A DNA stretch of 44,811 bases from Legionellales bacterium (GCA_002722435.1 PBLX01000047.1:1-44811), one strand, 5' to 3'; counted from the first letter of the stretch, positions 26,101 through 34,845 are shown. Notes: a model not told the origin generated them from the sequence alone. Program-made: numbers and translations.

Positions 26101-29100
26101 AGTTCTTTTGGATGGTAAAAGCTGCACCGCATCTACTTGATCAAACCTACTCTGCTCTAGAACAGTCCACTGATAACGTTGAGCGGTTATATCGATTCAC
26201 CAAGCTGCATCTGGTGATTGTTTTGTTTGATGAAATAAATAATATCCTGGATAAAGGCGACCCGATTAACGATGAGGATATGAAAGTTTTTTATCATCTG
26301 GCAGCTCAAGCCTCTCGGTTTAACCAAGATTTCAAACGACCATCACGAATTCGATACGACATTTTTGACAAACAATCTCGAAGAAGTGAATTATTCAAAA
26401 TACTATATCAGCCAGATGAGAAACACACTTTACCTAACAAAGGCAGAGAAATAGTCCGGATCGCAAACGACCGACTGAAAGCCAACAAAATTGATGTCAT
26501 CGAAGCAGCACAAGAAATCATCACACATGAGCGATGTGGAGTAGCACATAAAGCGCTAACAGACCTACTTGGTAAACAAAAGTCAATTGATGAATTTTGG
26601 AAAAAATTGGAACATTTTTTTGAGCTTTGCCTAGAAACGCCATCTAGTGATAACTGGCAGAAATGCTTCACCCAATTCAGATCGCTCAAAATCGATGATT
26701 TTTACAACGAATTGTGTAATATAAACACAGAAGTGGAAGATATAGAAGACAAATTAGGAACAATTGAACTGATCACAAAGCTTGTCGAACTTAATGATTA
26801 TGTCGATACCATTCAACATATCTCTGAGAAACAATTCCCAAAGATATTTGGCACAGCGATTCTTCAATTAGCTCAAAACCCAGAAAAAATTAAACTGACA
26901 TACACACGTAATAAAGCACATAAAATAGAAGTTCAAATAACTGAAAGCATATCTAAAAATAGCCAAACCCATGAGCATAACGGGGCTATAAGCATCGATT
27001 CCAACAGACAATTACCAAATGATCCAAAAGCAGACATCAAGCAATTTGCCCAAGACCTGCCTCATCATGCAACGGTTTATATCGACAACTCAAATGAAAA
27101 ATTCCGTGAGTGCTGCACCGCATTATTGAACGCCCTAAACAATAGCAAAGAGGAAAGAGTCATCGACATTTGCTTCAAAGATTTACTCGAACCAGACGAT
27201 TATAATGAAATCATCGACCACAAGCCTATGCACACCAATCTTATTTATCGCAATGACAATCTGAGACCCCTATTACATTCTGAACAACACATGGCAGCCT
27301 ATCGAGATTACGCACCTGAACATGCTACAGCAACCGCGCCCGATAAAGACATGTCGCTCTACTGGTTATATCAATGTCGTTCATTGACCGATCTATTATG
27401 TTTCATCATCACCGGTCACATCGATCCAATCTACGACATAACCAAAAATGGTAAACGCCATGTGGCCATAGAGGTGCAAGACCATGATGAGGCACAAGCA
27501 GTTGAATTATCCAAACTATTGGGGGAGTCAGCCTACCAAAGCACGCAAATGAAGTCACTGATACCTGCCACACTCAACATCGAAAAACAAATTGGCCCCA
27601 TTACACAGTCAACGTTCCATGACAGTTTTGAGATCAATGAAAAACACTCGTCTTCTGACATTTTGTTCCTACCTCACCTTGGAGCATCCAATGGCGAGTA
27701 TCCCTTCAGTATCATCCCGCTATCCGTTTTACGAGACCAACCAGTGCCTGCAAAAGAAACAGATACTCCTGCACCCAGAAACAGGAAAAGCGATGCCTTA
27801 GTACGGACCTATAAAATTGATCGCCAAATTGATCCCTATACCAAAGAAGAGATCCCTAGACATCATCTTGTCACAATGGGGTTAAAGCCGAAAAGAGACG
27901 CAATTATCCCCTATGATGATCAATCAACCGCTGGCGATTCAATTGACCAAGTCGCCCGAATCATCGAGGATGGAATTGACGATCAATGGCATCTTAGGAA
28001 TATTGAGCATCTTGATGTAGAAGTCCAATCAAAAATCCAAGACATAAAAAGACTGATTGAAGAGATGCCCTATGCGAAAGCACCTAATCGCAAACAAGCC
28101 ATAAGCCGCGTCAGACGTCTCATGAGAGAAATCAACGAATCCGACAAAGAGGACGGGCGTTTTTCCAATATCAACCTTCTGTATGCATTCCATCAAGCTA
28201 AAGAATTAGATGAAGATGTGCAGCTGAGCAGATTCTCAAAACAACACGGGGTCCTCAATCAACTGAGAGATAACAAAGAGAAGTCTCAAGAGAAAGTCAG
28301 TCTGTATGCAGCCATACATAAACTGAACGGCTGGGGTGAGAGCACATCTGCCATTGATGCCGTCACATCACTTGCCTATCTCGCGACAGCAGCAACAGAC
28401 AAAAAAATCCAACAACGCGCTGCAACGCTCATTATACATGCCTATCTGTATGAAGACATACACTATATTAATAGCTATGGAGAAAAGCATTTACGCTTTA
28501 ATCCCGAGCTATATGAACAAGAGAGCCAGAGTTATCATGAAAACGTCCGCAACAAAGAAATAGATGCAAATGACCATATCAATGGCATCATTGATCTAAG
28601 TGATCCGCAACGCGAACTTGAGAAACTATATGAGGCAGGAGATGCCTATGCTGGCATACTACTTGTCCAACTTTGTCTTTCAAATCGATTTGCTCACCAT
28701 AGAAAAGTTGATGCCTATGATAATGACATCAATAAAGCATGTAAAATATTAATACAATGTACCAATAAAGAACAACCAAAGAATCCTTTAGCACAGCTAC
28801 TCTATGGCGTCTGTTTAAAATACGGCATCGGTTTCACAAAGTCACCGTATCGAGGAAAGGACTACATAGCAAAGGTCAATGGCGACGACTGTATCACAGA
28901 GTCTTTAATACATACCGATTTATTGGCTTTTCAGCTTGGACGATTCAGTTATGAATTTATGATCAAAGGGTATGCATACCAACTATGTAATCGTAAACCC
29001 ATCCACCAAGAGATTGCCGAGAGCATAGAAAAACGAAAAGCCCTGACTGATCTTCAAATCAGAGGGGGAAGTATCACACGAATCAGCTTTAACACAACAG

Positions 29101-29402
29101 CAAGGAATGCCATTCTGCAAATGGGCATACTATTCAATATCCCCGGCGTGCTCGAGGAATGTAATCAAAAAAAACCATCAATCAAGCCGGGGGAACAAAA
29201 GCTGAGCGGAAAAGAATCAGCGGATGATAAAAGTATTATTGAACGTATCCAATTGGCAATTAAAAATGGCTTTGACGTACTATATGAATGCAATGAGCCC
29301 TTTTATATACTGGTTAAACATGTACCATTTAGAGACCATTTTATAGAGAAAGTAGCTGGCAGTACAAATACTTCCCTGCGTGGGTCACTCAAGATACGTT
29401 AG
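23130..29402 (+). CDS. Giant coiled-coil protein of unknown family, 2090 residues
   Basis: I do not recognise a family for the whole protein. It is uninterrupted, soluble and very rich in K, E, D, N and Q. A long charged coiled coil spans about residues 370-565 (heptad-like runs around IKRKREE, KIEEIK, EQVSLLETHL). A nine-base tandem repeat encodes VEAVEAVEAE near 820. Near the C-terminus, about 1830-1925, helical pairs such as NPLAQLLYGVCLKYGIGF resemble Sel1/TPR-type repeats. There is no signal peptide and no membrane segment. No Shine-Dalgarno supports the ATG, so the start may be later. Alone between birA and etfA with its own promoter. Large, eukaryote-like helical proteins in intracellular bacteria are often secreted effectors; that reading is inference. 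Confidence 0.75.
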   Translation: MILYPLKIIQILLEIRIELKSNIAALLKTLNDERDNQENEEISEDDKETKQFIEKRCHEVEALIDKLCATKIEEETESQYASRDRQSKLSEKLIENIIIHEKDLPITDESSTIHQLLKFFGDANATNLPNNLSCIWLYEHIRHDMADIVKNIRKICKISHEYLTEYFDSNFSKSLLFLKYTKLARTSCIFYGLSARILQLNNDKILNHDKSIKENPVPLFSLPSIDQRLDAFTHPYHMLISGEKWFPKLIDLCYFPTLVEGNHAEISAEIIYGIEQYLTTKTADIQKSPKPDRLIKTYALLQHELSRAIVPRQPNAEHPLMDGQVELIPDSKDFNQEHYFATQLFFSGTDANQKPNLNNLPKYLKDHLSKERENCNEAYNRDLEHIKRKREESTIDTIRARIKNSFTPQFNALATEHQRKIEEIKADHTKILESIDEEYQTFTANNRSEHDTQKKEIQDSLTESKAESYFQERQNKWYDSRCAAIEASYELEQAKINETCSQKRKTLATQKEQKESSINDQYHMQEKHLEKQQEEQVSLLETHLDQERELIEKNQKKDDDLFKEIGKLINMTENTALFQFKMTHNICSITRTIYDMMEHIKSETYSELNTKTHLKDQFRRLWDRLLAAYRLAAAHCKTDAKKLDVLDQDITRNNEQDRHSAEAGDEWGLPKAWLDQFYKLIKALGATSTDNHLDLKKAIDSTYIQMSEKQQSFCIHTLRLLIEQTQKQEVETTPLHDKVRSYIRNMAKRVELPDISESTAKLNGLIWIEKEARDQEEKTKKLCQDIDDKYHQDKHRKSRIHDTPLSSKIMIAVEKLTVEAVEAVEAENKKANQANKSNPSTKLNALNTEIVSKILSKDANTKSEFKTADIYNTEAYFIVNGVSYNKPDTRKKLQEYTSRLRYFYKGELIDLKKNSHNILFFREDRDIEHFQNSERFKNDKAPSSFRYIPLQDCVPFPDKEALLKKHKSLSEYYEKYVNESDINKKVQDNPEFFWMVKAAPHLLDQTYSALEQSTDNVERLYRFTKLHLVIVLFDEINNILDKGDPINDEDMKVFYHLAAQASRFNQDFKRPSRIRYDIFDKQSRRSELFKILYQPDEKHTLPNKGREIVRIANDRLKANKIDVIEAAQEIITHERCGVAHKALTDLLGKQKSIDEFWKKLEHFFELCLETPSSDNWQKCFTQFRSLKIDDFYNELCNINTEVEDIEDKLGTIELITKLVELNDYVDTIQHISEKQFPKIFGTAILQLAQNPEKIKLTYTRNKAHKIEVQITESISKNSQTHEHNGAISIDSNRQLPNDPKADIKQFAQDLPHHATVYIDNSNEKFRECCTALLNALNNSKEERVIDICFKDLLEPDDYNEIIDHKPMHTNLIYRNDNLRPLLHSEQHMAAYRDYAPEHATATAPDKDMSLYWLYQCRSLTDLLCFIITGHIDPIYDITKNGKRHVAIEVQDHDEAQAVELSKLLGESAYQSTQMKSLIPATLNIEKQIGPITQSTFHDSFEINEKHSSSDILFLPHLGASNGEYPFSIIPLSVLRDQPVPAKETDTPAPRNRKSDALVRTYKIDRQIDPYTKEEIPRHHLVTMGLKPKRDAIIPYDDQSTAGDSIDQVARIIEDGIDDQWHLRNIEHLDVEVQSKIQDIKRLIEEMPYAKAPNRKQAISRVRRLMREINESDKEDGRFSNINLLYAFHQAKELDEDVQLSRFSKQHGVLNQLRDNKEKSQEKVSLYAAIHKLNGWGESTSAIDAVTSLAYLATAATDKKIQQRAATLIIHAYLYEDIHYINSYGEKHLRFNPELYEQESQSYHENVRNKEIDANDHINGIIDLSDPQRELEKLYEAGDAYAGILLVQLCLSNRFAHHRKVDAYDNDINKACKILIQCTNKEQPKNPLAQLLYGVCLKYGIGFTKSPYRGKDYIAKVNGDDCITESLIHTDLLAFQLGRFSYEFMIKGYAYQLCNRKPIHQEIAESIEKRKALTDLQIRGGSITRISFNTTARNAILQMGILFNIPGVLEECNQKKPSIKPGEQKLSGKESADDKSIIERIQLAIKNGFDVLYECNEPFYILVKHVPFRDHFIEKVAGSTNTSLRGSLKIR
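25581..25607 (+). repeat. Three tandem copies of a 9-base unit in the giant gene
   Basis: GTAGAAGCC is present three times in a row (the last copy ends in G), coding for Val-Glu-Ala repeats. Unit length is a multiple of three, so copy-number change would not break the frame. Confidence 0.85.
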
Positions 29403-29451
29403 CGCATCAACCAAACACCAATGAACTGCATGCGTCTATTAAGCGCCCGTT

Positions 29452-30405
29452 TTACTTCTTCCTTTTTTTGATATGACTGATCATCTTAGGAACCACAGTA
29501 AAAAGATCTCCTACAAGACCGTAATCACAAACCGTAAAAATCGGGGCGTCCTCGTCATTATTAATTGCCACAATAATTCGACTATCCTTCATCCCAGCCA
29601 TATGCTGAATGGCACCAGAGATACCAACAGCAACATAGACACTCGGTGCAATTATTTTACCAGTCTGCCCCACCTGATAGTCGTTAGAGACAAAACCTGC
29701 ATCAACAGCAGCTCTTGATGCACCAACAGCCGCATTCAGCTGGTCCGCTAATCGGTAAACCAACTTAAAGTCAGCAGCAGAACCAAGGCCACGACCGCCA
29801 GATATCACAATTTTGGCAGCCGCCAAATCAGGCCTATCCTGCTTGAGAATAATAGACTTTTTGTACTCAGCATATTTTCTAAGCGCAGCACATGCTTTAT
29901 GAACAATTTTTCCAGATGCTTGATCCAACAAAGGTGTTCGTTGATAAGATGCTGCACGTATAGAAATAAGGACCTTAGGCTGCTTTGTGGAGACCGTCTC
30001 AATAATATTTCCAGCATATATCGGACGCTTAAATGAGCGCTTGCTCAAAATCTCACAAACATCTGTAATAGGGCTTATCTTATGAACTGCTGCAAGTCGA
30101 GGAAGGATGTTTTTTGTTGTGGTATTTGACGAAAAAACCACTAAATCATATAACGCCACTAATGGCGAAAGCGCTTGCGTGACAGGCTCTGCCAATTGTT
30201 TATCTAATAATAGATCAGTGACAACAAAGACTTTTTGAGCACCATCGATTCGCGATGCTTCAGCAATGATTGGATCAATATGATGACCAGTGACCGCCAC
30301 ATCAAAAACTGACGTTAATGATCGCACTGCTGTCACCGAGTGATGAACTTGCTCGTCCAGCGATTGGCCGTTATGCGTAGCCACCAGCAAAACTTTTAAT
30401 CCCAT
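29452..30405 (-). CDS. etfA: Electron transfer flavoprotein, alpha subunit
   Basis: FAD-carrying subunit of ETF, which takes electrons from acyl-CoA and related dehydrogenases and passes them to ETF-QO. At 317 residues the length is usual. The C-terminal FAD domain is intact: GGRGLGSAADFKL, GASRAAVDAGF, QVGQTGKIIAPSVYVAVGISGAIQH and INNDEDAPIF. The N-terminal domain has the expected LLVATHNGQSLDEQ start. It overlaps etfB by 10 bases (etfB first, then etfA). It is convergent with the giant gene across 49 bases with no clear terminator. Confidence 0.96.
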   Translation of the reverse strand: MGLKVLLVATHNGQSLDEQVHHSVTAVRSLTSVFDVAVTGHHIDPIIAEASRIDGAQKVFVVTDLLLDKQLAEPVTQALSPLVALYDLVVFSSNTTTKNILPRLAAVHKISPITDVCEILSKRSFKRPIYAGNIIETVSTKQPKVLISIRAASYQRTPLLDQASGKIVHKACAALRKYAEYKKSIILKQDRPDLAAAKIVISGGRGLGSAADFKLVYRLADQLNAAVGASRAAVDAGFVSNDYQVGQTGKIIAPSVYVAVGISGAIQHMAGMKDSRIIVAINNDEDAPIFTVCDYGLVGDLFTVVPKMISHIKKRKK

Positions 30406-31154
30406 ATACCGTCCTCATCCAGTTTTTTCAGAAAAACATCGACATCCACAAAAACTTGTCCAGATTGTCTCGGAGTGGGATAGTCTAAACGATCACGCGT
30501 GACCAATGGAGATAGCGTCATACCCAAAGCGTCAAGAGAAATTGACTCGAGTGGCTTTTGTTTGGCTTGCATGATATTGGGCAATGAAATGTAGCGAGGT
30601 TCGTTCAAGCGCAAATCAACGGTGACCACAGCAGGACACTTAACCCTAAGAACCTCTGTACCACCGTCTACTTCGCGAGCAACTTCAAGACCACCCGATT
30701 TAGATGGTTTTAATTCCGAGGCAAATGTAGCTTGCGGCCAGTCCATCAAACCAGCCAACATCTGACCCGTTTGATTACAATCATTATCAATGGCTTGCTT
30801 ACCCATCAGTACGAGGTCATATTCTCCATCAGTAGCAATACGTTGCAAAATCTGTGCACAACAAAGAGGATCCTGTGCAATGGCATCATCTGTAGGAACC
30901 AAAATGCCCTTATCTGCACCCATTGCCAATGCCTGGCGAATTTGCTCTTGCGACTGCTCACAACCAATAGCGACACAATCAACGGAAGTTGCATCACCAG
31001 ACTCGACCAACCGTATCGCTTCTTCCAAAGCAATCTCGTCAAATGGATTAATGGACATCTTGACGTTATCGGTAACAACATCCCGATGGTTGTCGTGAAT
31101 CTGAACAACAACATTGTAATCAATAACCCGTTTAATGGGCACTAGAATCTTCAT
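30396..31154 (-). CDS. etfB: Electron transfer flavoprotein, beta subunit
   Basis: AMP-binding subunit of ETF, 252 residues from the ATG at 31154, where the family N-terminus MKILVPIKRV begins. The open frame reaches 31202, but those 16 residues do not fit and would overlap the small membrane-protein gene. Visible are NPFDEIALEEAIRL, QEQIRQALAMGADKGILV, VLMGKQAIDNDCNQTGQMLAGLMDWPQATF and VKCPAVVTVDLRLNEPRYISLPNIMQAK, all ETF-beta hallmarks. It lies 13 bases after the 109-residue membrane protein and overlaps etfA. Confidence 0.95.
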   Translation of the reverse strand: MKILVPIKRVIDYNVVVQIHDNHRDVVTDNVKMSINPFDEIALEEAIRLVESGDATSVDCVAIGCEQSQEQIRQALAMGADKGILVPTDDAIAQDPLCCAQILQRIATDGEYDLVLMGKQAIDNDCNQTGQMLAGLMDWPQATFASELKPSKSGGLEVAREVDGGTEVLRVKCPAVVTVDLRLNEPRYISLPNIMQAKQKPLESISLDALGMTLSPLVTRDRLDYPTPRQSGQVFVDVDVFLKKLDEDGIWD

Positions 31155-31167
31155 CGGAAATCGTGTG

Positions 31168-31497
31168 TTATTTCTTTTTTGCTGGCTTGCGGGTATTTTC
31201 AATGACCAGTTTGTAATGACCTGATTTGAAACCAGCTGTCATCATGCTCTCCAATGCAAGATAAAAAGCCAAGAGATGGACAAAAACATAGTTGAAGATA
31301 TCCGAGACAATCTGAAAAAACAGAAGGTTTGATAATATCACTCTTACGGCAATAAGGTCTAAGCATATAAAGATCAATGCACCGATAACGTGTAGCGTAA
31401 ACAGCCACACAAGATACCGCCATATGATCGCGCTGTAAAGCCTTACGATGGGTAGGTTAATAAATTTACTGATTGAGTTAGTACGCTTTCTTGCCAT
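31168..31497 (-). CDS. Small membrane protein upstream of etfBA, 109 residues
   Basis: No family recognised. A basic N-terminus (1-20) is followed by three hydrophobic segments at about 26-50, 54-70 and 72-90, and a lysine-rich C-terminal tail (ENTRKPAKKK). It ends 13 bases before etfB, so it is probably the first or second gene of the etfBA transcript. Its third helix (HLLAFYLALESMM) resembles the end of the 89-residue protein upstream (WCGTFYLAFRSAV), and the two may be distant duplicates. It might anchor or regulate ETF, but only position supports that. Confidence 0.6.
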   Translation of the reverse strand: MARKRTNSISKFINLPIVRLYSAIIWRYLVWLFTLHVIGALIFICLDLIAVRVILSNLLFFQIVSDIFNYVFVHLLAFYLALESMMTAGFKSGHYKLVIENTRKPAKKK

Positions 31498-31653
31498 GGC
31501 AAATCTCTTAAAGAAGTACTGCTTATATAGCGCAATTCAGAAAAATAGCTCTTTTTTTATCAAAATAAATAAATTGATGCGCAAATGACACAGAAGCCAT
31601 CAACCATTGATTCAAAACCTCGGGCTCAAACAGCTTATTTATGGAGAAGGAAT

Positions 31654-31923
31654 CTAAGAAAATTTCTTATATACTGCCGATCGAAAAGCCAAATAGAAAG
31701 TGCCGCACCAGGCAACAACATCCAAGGCTTGATACAACAAAACAATCAAAAACACAGTCTGGTTTGATAAGTTATCTGGCCCGTACAGATGAATAGCAAT
31801 TGAAGATAGACCCAATGCAATCTCTACCAAAATACCGAAAATAACCCAACGGCAGCACACCATCCAACATAGATCCACCAATTGATCAATTGAATCAATT
31901 GAATCAATTTTTAGTTTCTGCAT
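31654..31923 (-). CDS. Small membrane protein, 89 residues
   Basis: No family recognised. The N-terminus contains DSIDSIDQ repeats coded by a nine-base tandem repeat, then two to three hydrophobic segments (about 17-45 and 57-80) and a basic end (VYKKFS). It shares topology and a short FYLA motif with the 109-residue protein downstream. It is divergent from etf-QO, with the 130-base gap holding the etf-QO promoter. Codon use resembles neighbouring genes, but being short and unknown it is less certain than they are. Confidence 0.5.
   Translation of the reverse strand: MQKLKIDSIDSIDQLVDLCWMVCCRWVIFGILVEIALGLSSIAIHLYGPDNLSNQTVFLIVLLYQALDVVAWCGTFYLAFRSAVYKKFS
31887..31904. repeat. Nine-base tandem repeat in the 89-residue gene
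   Basis: CAATTGAAT occurs twice in tandem, flanked by partial copies on both sides. It codes for the Asp-Ser-Ile repeat on the minus strand and would stay in frame if copy number changed. Confidence 0.75.
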
Positions 31924-32012
31924 GACACATCCAAATACAAAGTGATGTGCTTATAGCATGGTCAAATCCATTTTGCAGGATTTTATATCATTCAACCATC
32001 TTCAATTTAAAG

Positions 32013-32041
32013 TTGAGTTATGATTAAATGAATCTTATTAT
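32013..32041 (+). promoter_or_regulatory. Candidate sigma70 promoter for etf-QO
   Basis: TTGAGT (32013-32018), 17-base spacer, TATTAT (32036-32041). It ends 12 bases before the ATG at 32054, so the leader would be very short, with no room for a standard Shine-Dalgarno. Confidence 0.5.
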
Positions 32042-32053
32042 TTCAATCGGCAA

Positions 32054-33697
32054 ATGGTCAACAAATCTGAAGACAGCCAGCACTTATCGTTCGACGTTGT
32101 GATTGTAGGGGGTGGCCCCTCAGGGCTATGCACCGCGATTCGTCTCGCACAACGGGCAAAAGAAGAAAAAAGTGAGCTTTCCATATGTGTCATTGAAAAA
32201 GGAGCACAAGTTGGCGCACATATCATTTCAGGATGCATTCTCAATCCAGAAGGACTAGACAACATACTCTCAGAATGGCGAAACCAACCAGGACCAATTA
32301 AAACCCGTGTCAAAAAAGATCGCTTTTATTGGCTGACCAATTCATCTGCATTACGACTACCTGTACCGCCACAAATTCGTAATAGAGAAGCATACATTGT
32401 GAGCCTTTCTAAAGTGTGCGTTTGGCTTGGTCAGGTCGCAGAACAGTTAGGCGTCTCTGTCATTCCAGGATATGTAGCAGAAAAAGCACTATTCAATGAC
32501 CATGGGGAAATTATCGGTGTCCGCACAGGTGATATGGGACGACAAAAAAATGGCAAGCCTGGACCCCAGTTTCAGCCAGGCGTTGCCATATATTGTAAAC
32601 AATTGGTACTCGCAGAGGGCTGTAAAGGATCACTGACTGAATCACTTATTGATCAGTATAACCTTCGAGAAACATGCCAACCACAAAATTATGCCATCGG
32701 CTTAAAGGAAGTCTGGCAAGTAAAAAATAGTACCTATGATGATGGGCTATCAATCCACACCACTGGCTGGCCTTTGGACAATAAAACCTATGGTGGGGGA
32801 TTTATATATCATTACGAGGGAAAGATTGCTCTAGGTATTGTCATCGGCCTTGACTACGAAGTGGCAAATCTAGATGCACATGGCGAACTACAACGCATGA
32901 AAACACACCCCTTTATCGAAAGAATGCTCGACAACGGAAAATGCATCGCTTACGGATCAAGGGCACTGAACGAAGGCGGTTTTCAAGCAATACCTCAACT
33001 GACATTGCCAGGTGCAATGATCGTCGGTTGTGCAGCAGGATTCTTGAATGTTGCACAATTGAAAGGCACACATAACGCGATGAAATCCGGCATACTCGCA
33101 GCGGATGCCATCATAGATACCCTACAAAAAAAAGGTGACCTTGGTGTCACAAGATGCATTGCCTATCAGGATAAGTTCGAACAATCAACAATGTATCGTG
33201 AGCTCAAACGCGTCAGAAATATTCGACCAGGATTCTACACTGGACGAATCCGTGGATTACTCAATGCAGCTTTTGAGACCGCAACCTATGGGTTGGCGCC
33301 ATGGACACTAAGCCTTGAAAGAGATGAAAGTAAGCTGAAGCCGATCGCTGGGCAACCCAAACAACACTATCCAAAACCCGACGGGAAGCGCTTCTTCTCC
33401 AAAACAGACTCTGTACGACTTACAGGAACAAACCATACCGAAGACCAGCCTTGTCACTTAATCATTAAAGATCCGAGTCGTGTCATTCCTATCAACTACA
33501 AAATCTATGGCGGACCAGAGCAGTACTATTGCCCTGCTAATGTATATGAATATGTCAAAACGGATCATAAGCTTGCATTACAAATCAACGCACAAAACTG
33601 CATCCATTGCAAAACCTGTGCTATCAAAGATCCTGGCAACAATATTGAATGGGTACCTCCACAAGGTGGTGAAGGCCCGCGGTACAGCGAAACCTAG
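32054..33697 (+). CDS. Electron transfer flavoprotein-ubiquinone oxidoreductase
   Basis: Membrane-associated iron-sulfur flavoprotein that passes electrons from ETF to ubiquinone. At 547 residues it matches ETF-QO. The FAD site is DVVIVGGGPSGLCTAIRLAQ at about 15-34, GAHIISGCILNPEGL follows, and the central ubiquinone region has YAIGLKEVW and GGGFIYHYEG. The C-terminal 4Fe-4S cluster ligands are all present: CPANVYEY, then CIHCKTCAIKDP. It is divergent from the etfBA side, completing a dehydrogenase-to-quinone path. The gene is often called etfD or fixC-like; I leave the symbol blank. Confidence 0.95.
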   Translation: MVNKSEDSQHLSFDVVIVGGGPSGLCTAIRLAQRAKEEKSELSICVIEKGAQVGAHIISGCILNPEGLDNILSEWRNQPGPIKTRVKKDRFYWLTNSSALRLPVPPQIRNREAYIVSLSKVCVWLGQVAEQLGVSVIPGYVAEKALFNDHGEIIGVRTGDMGRQKNGKPGPQFQPGVAIYCKQLVLAEGCKGSLTESLIDQYNLRETCQPQNYAIGLKEVWQVKNSTYDDGLSIHTTGWPLDNKTYGGGFIYHYEGKIALGIVIGLDYEVANLDAHGELQRMKTHPFIERMLDNGKCIAYGSRALNEGGFQAIPQLTLPGAMIVGCAAGFLNVAQLKGTHNAMKSGILAADAIIDTLQKKGDLGVTRCIAYQDKFEQSTMYRELKRVRNIRPGFYTGRIRGLLNAAFETATYGLAPWTLSLERDESKLKPIAGQPKQHYPKPDGKRFFSKTDSVRLTGTNHTEDQPCHLIIKDPSRVIPINYKIYGGPEQYYCPANVYEYVKTDHKLALQINAQNCIHCKTCAIKDPGNNIEWVPPQGGEGPRYSET

Positions 33698-33783
33698 CCG
33701 AGCAATTGGCCATCGGTCTGGCAACGCGTTGCGAGAAAATCGATTCCGTGCTAAAATGACAACTGGATTAGGGGTTTTTGCAA

Positions 33784-34761
33784 ATGACATCGCCAACACT
33801 GATCATTGGCGCTGGCGCATGGGGAAAAGCGCTTGCCCATATTTGCATCTCTGCTAGCCCCAACGAATCCGTCATACTGATATCGCGGGCGTCACGAAAA
33901 TCGCCTGAACACAACGCATCTCGTACATTCAAAAACAAGCCAAAAATAACCCATACATACGACCTAGAAAGTGTCATCGAAAGAGACAGCCCCATTATCA
34001 TCGCAACACCAAGCAATGTCATTGCAGAAACACTCGAAAAACTCAAGAAAAATGGCCATCGAGGCCATGTGTTATGTGCCTCAAAAGGACTAACAACCGA
34101 TAAAGAACATCACTACCCACATGAGTTATATAAGAAAATCAATCCACGAGCACGGTCTTTTTCGTACCTTTATGGACCAACATTTGCCGACGAAGTGATC
34201 CAAGAACTCCCAACGCAAGCCATATTGGCGTCCACTAGCGGACGAAGCCAACGATTCTGGCAACATAGACTTAACAACGACTACTTTCAAACCATACTCA
34301 GCAGCGACATGCGGGGAATTGCATGGTGTAGTGTATTCAAAAATATCGTGGCGATCCTCTCCGGGTGTATGCAGTCGTGTAATTTAGGTTACAACGCGCA
34401 AGCCCTATTGATCACACACGCCATAGAAGAACTCAAGAGCATTATTAAAAATAACAAGGGCAAGGAAAAAACAGCATTCACGCTTGCCGGCCTTGGAGAT
34501 ATCGTGCTATCTGCAACAAGTCGAAAATCCAGAAACTATCAATACGGAAAGACCATAGCGCAACAAACCTCCCTTACTCAAGGGCCACCAGAAGGAATTC
34601 TCAATCTGCAAAAGATTCTCAAGCATTTTAATAAGCTACTGCAGCATAAGGTCACGTTAGTCACCTTGACACAGGACTGCATTAAAAACCCAAGTAAATG
34701 TCGTGACTATCTCATGCAGTGGATACGAAAAACGGCACAGAAAACAAGCCTAAGTGCATAG
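33784..34761 (+). CDS. gpsA: Glycerol-3-phosphate dehydrogenase [NAD(P)+]
   Basis: Makes sn-glycerol-3-phosphate from dihydroxyacetone phosphate for phospholipid synthesis. From the ATG at 33784 it has 325 residues. The NAD(P) site is LIIGAGAWGKALA, then IIIATPSNV, CASKGL (catalytic lysine region), YGPTFADEV, KNIVAILSGCMQ and AGLGDIVLSATS followed by SRNYQYG, all GpsA motifs in order. A second ATG two codons earlier (33778) is possible. The C-terminal part is a little shorter and more basic than E. coli GpsA (339). No operon partner is obvious. Confidence 0.93.
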   Translation: MTSPTLIIGAGAWGKALAHICISASPNESVILISRASRKSPEHNASRTFKNKPKITHTYDLESVIERDSPIIIATPSNVIAETLEKLKKNGHRGHVLCASKGLTTDKEHHYPHELYKKINPRARSFSYLYGPTFADEVIQELPTQAILASTSGRSQRFWQHRLNNDYFQTILSSDMRGIAWCSVFKNIVAILSGCMQSCNLGYNAQALLITHAIEELKSIIKNNKGKEKTAFTLAGLGDIVLSATSRKSRNYQYGKTIAQQTSLTQGPPEGILNLQKILKHFNKLLQHKVTLVTLTQDCIKNPSKCRDYLMQWIRKTAQKTSLSA

Positions 34762-34789
34762 TGCATCCGTGACATCTCAGATAATCATA

Positions 34790-34818
34790 TTGATTTTCTA
34801 AAACAAAAATTCTATGAT
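34790..34818 (+). promoter_or_regulatory. Candidate promoter for the AmgK-like kinase
   Basis: TTGATT (34790-34795), 17-base spacer, TATGAT (34813-34818), the same two hexamers as the fis candidate. Predicted leader about 20 bases. Confidence 0.5.
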
Positions 34819-34845
34819 GATCATGAATGCCTGTTAATCTTATTC

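Noticed and set aside
24185-26689. Minus-strand frames of 60-95 residues inside the giant gene
   Set aside because: They are antisense shadows with leucine- and serine-rich translation typical of the complement of a lysine- and glutamate-rich coding strand.
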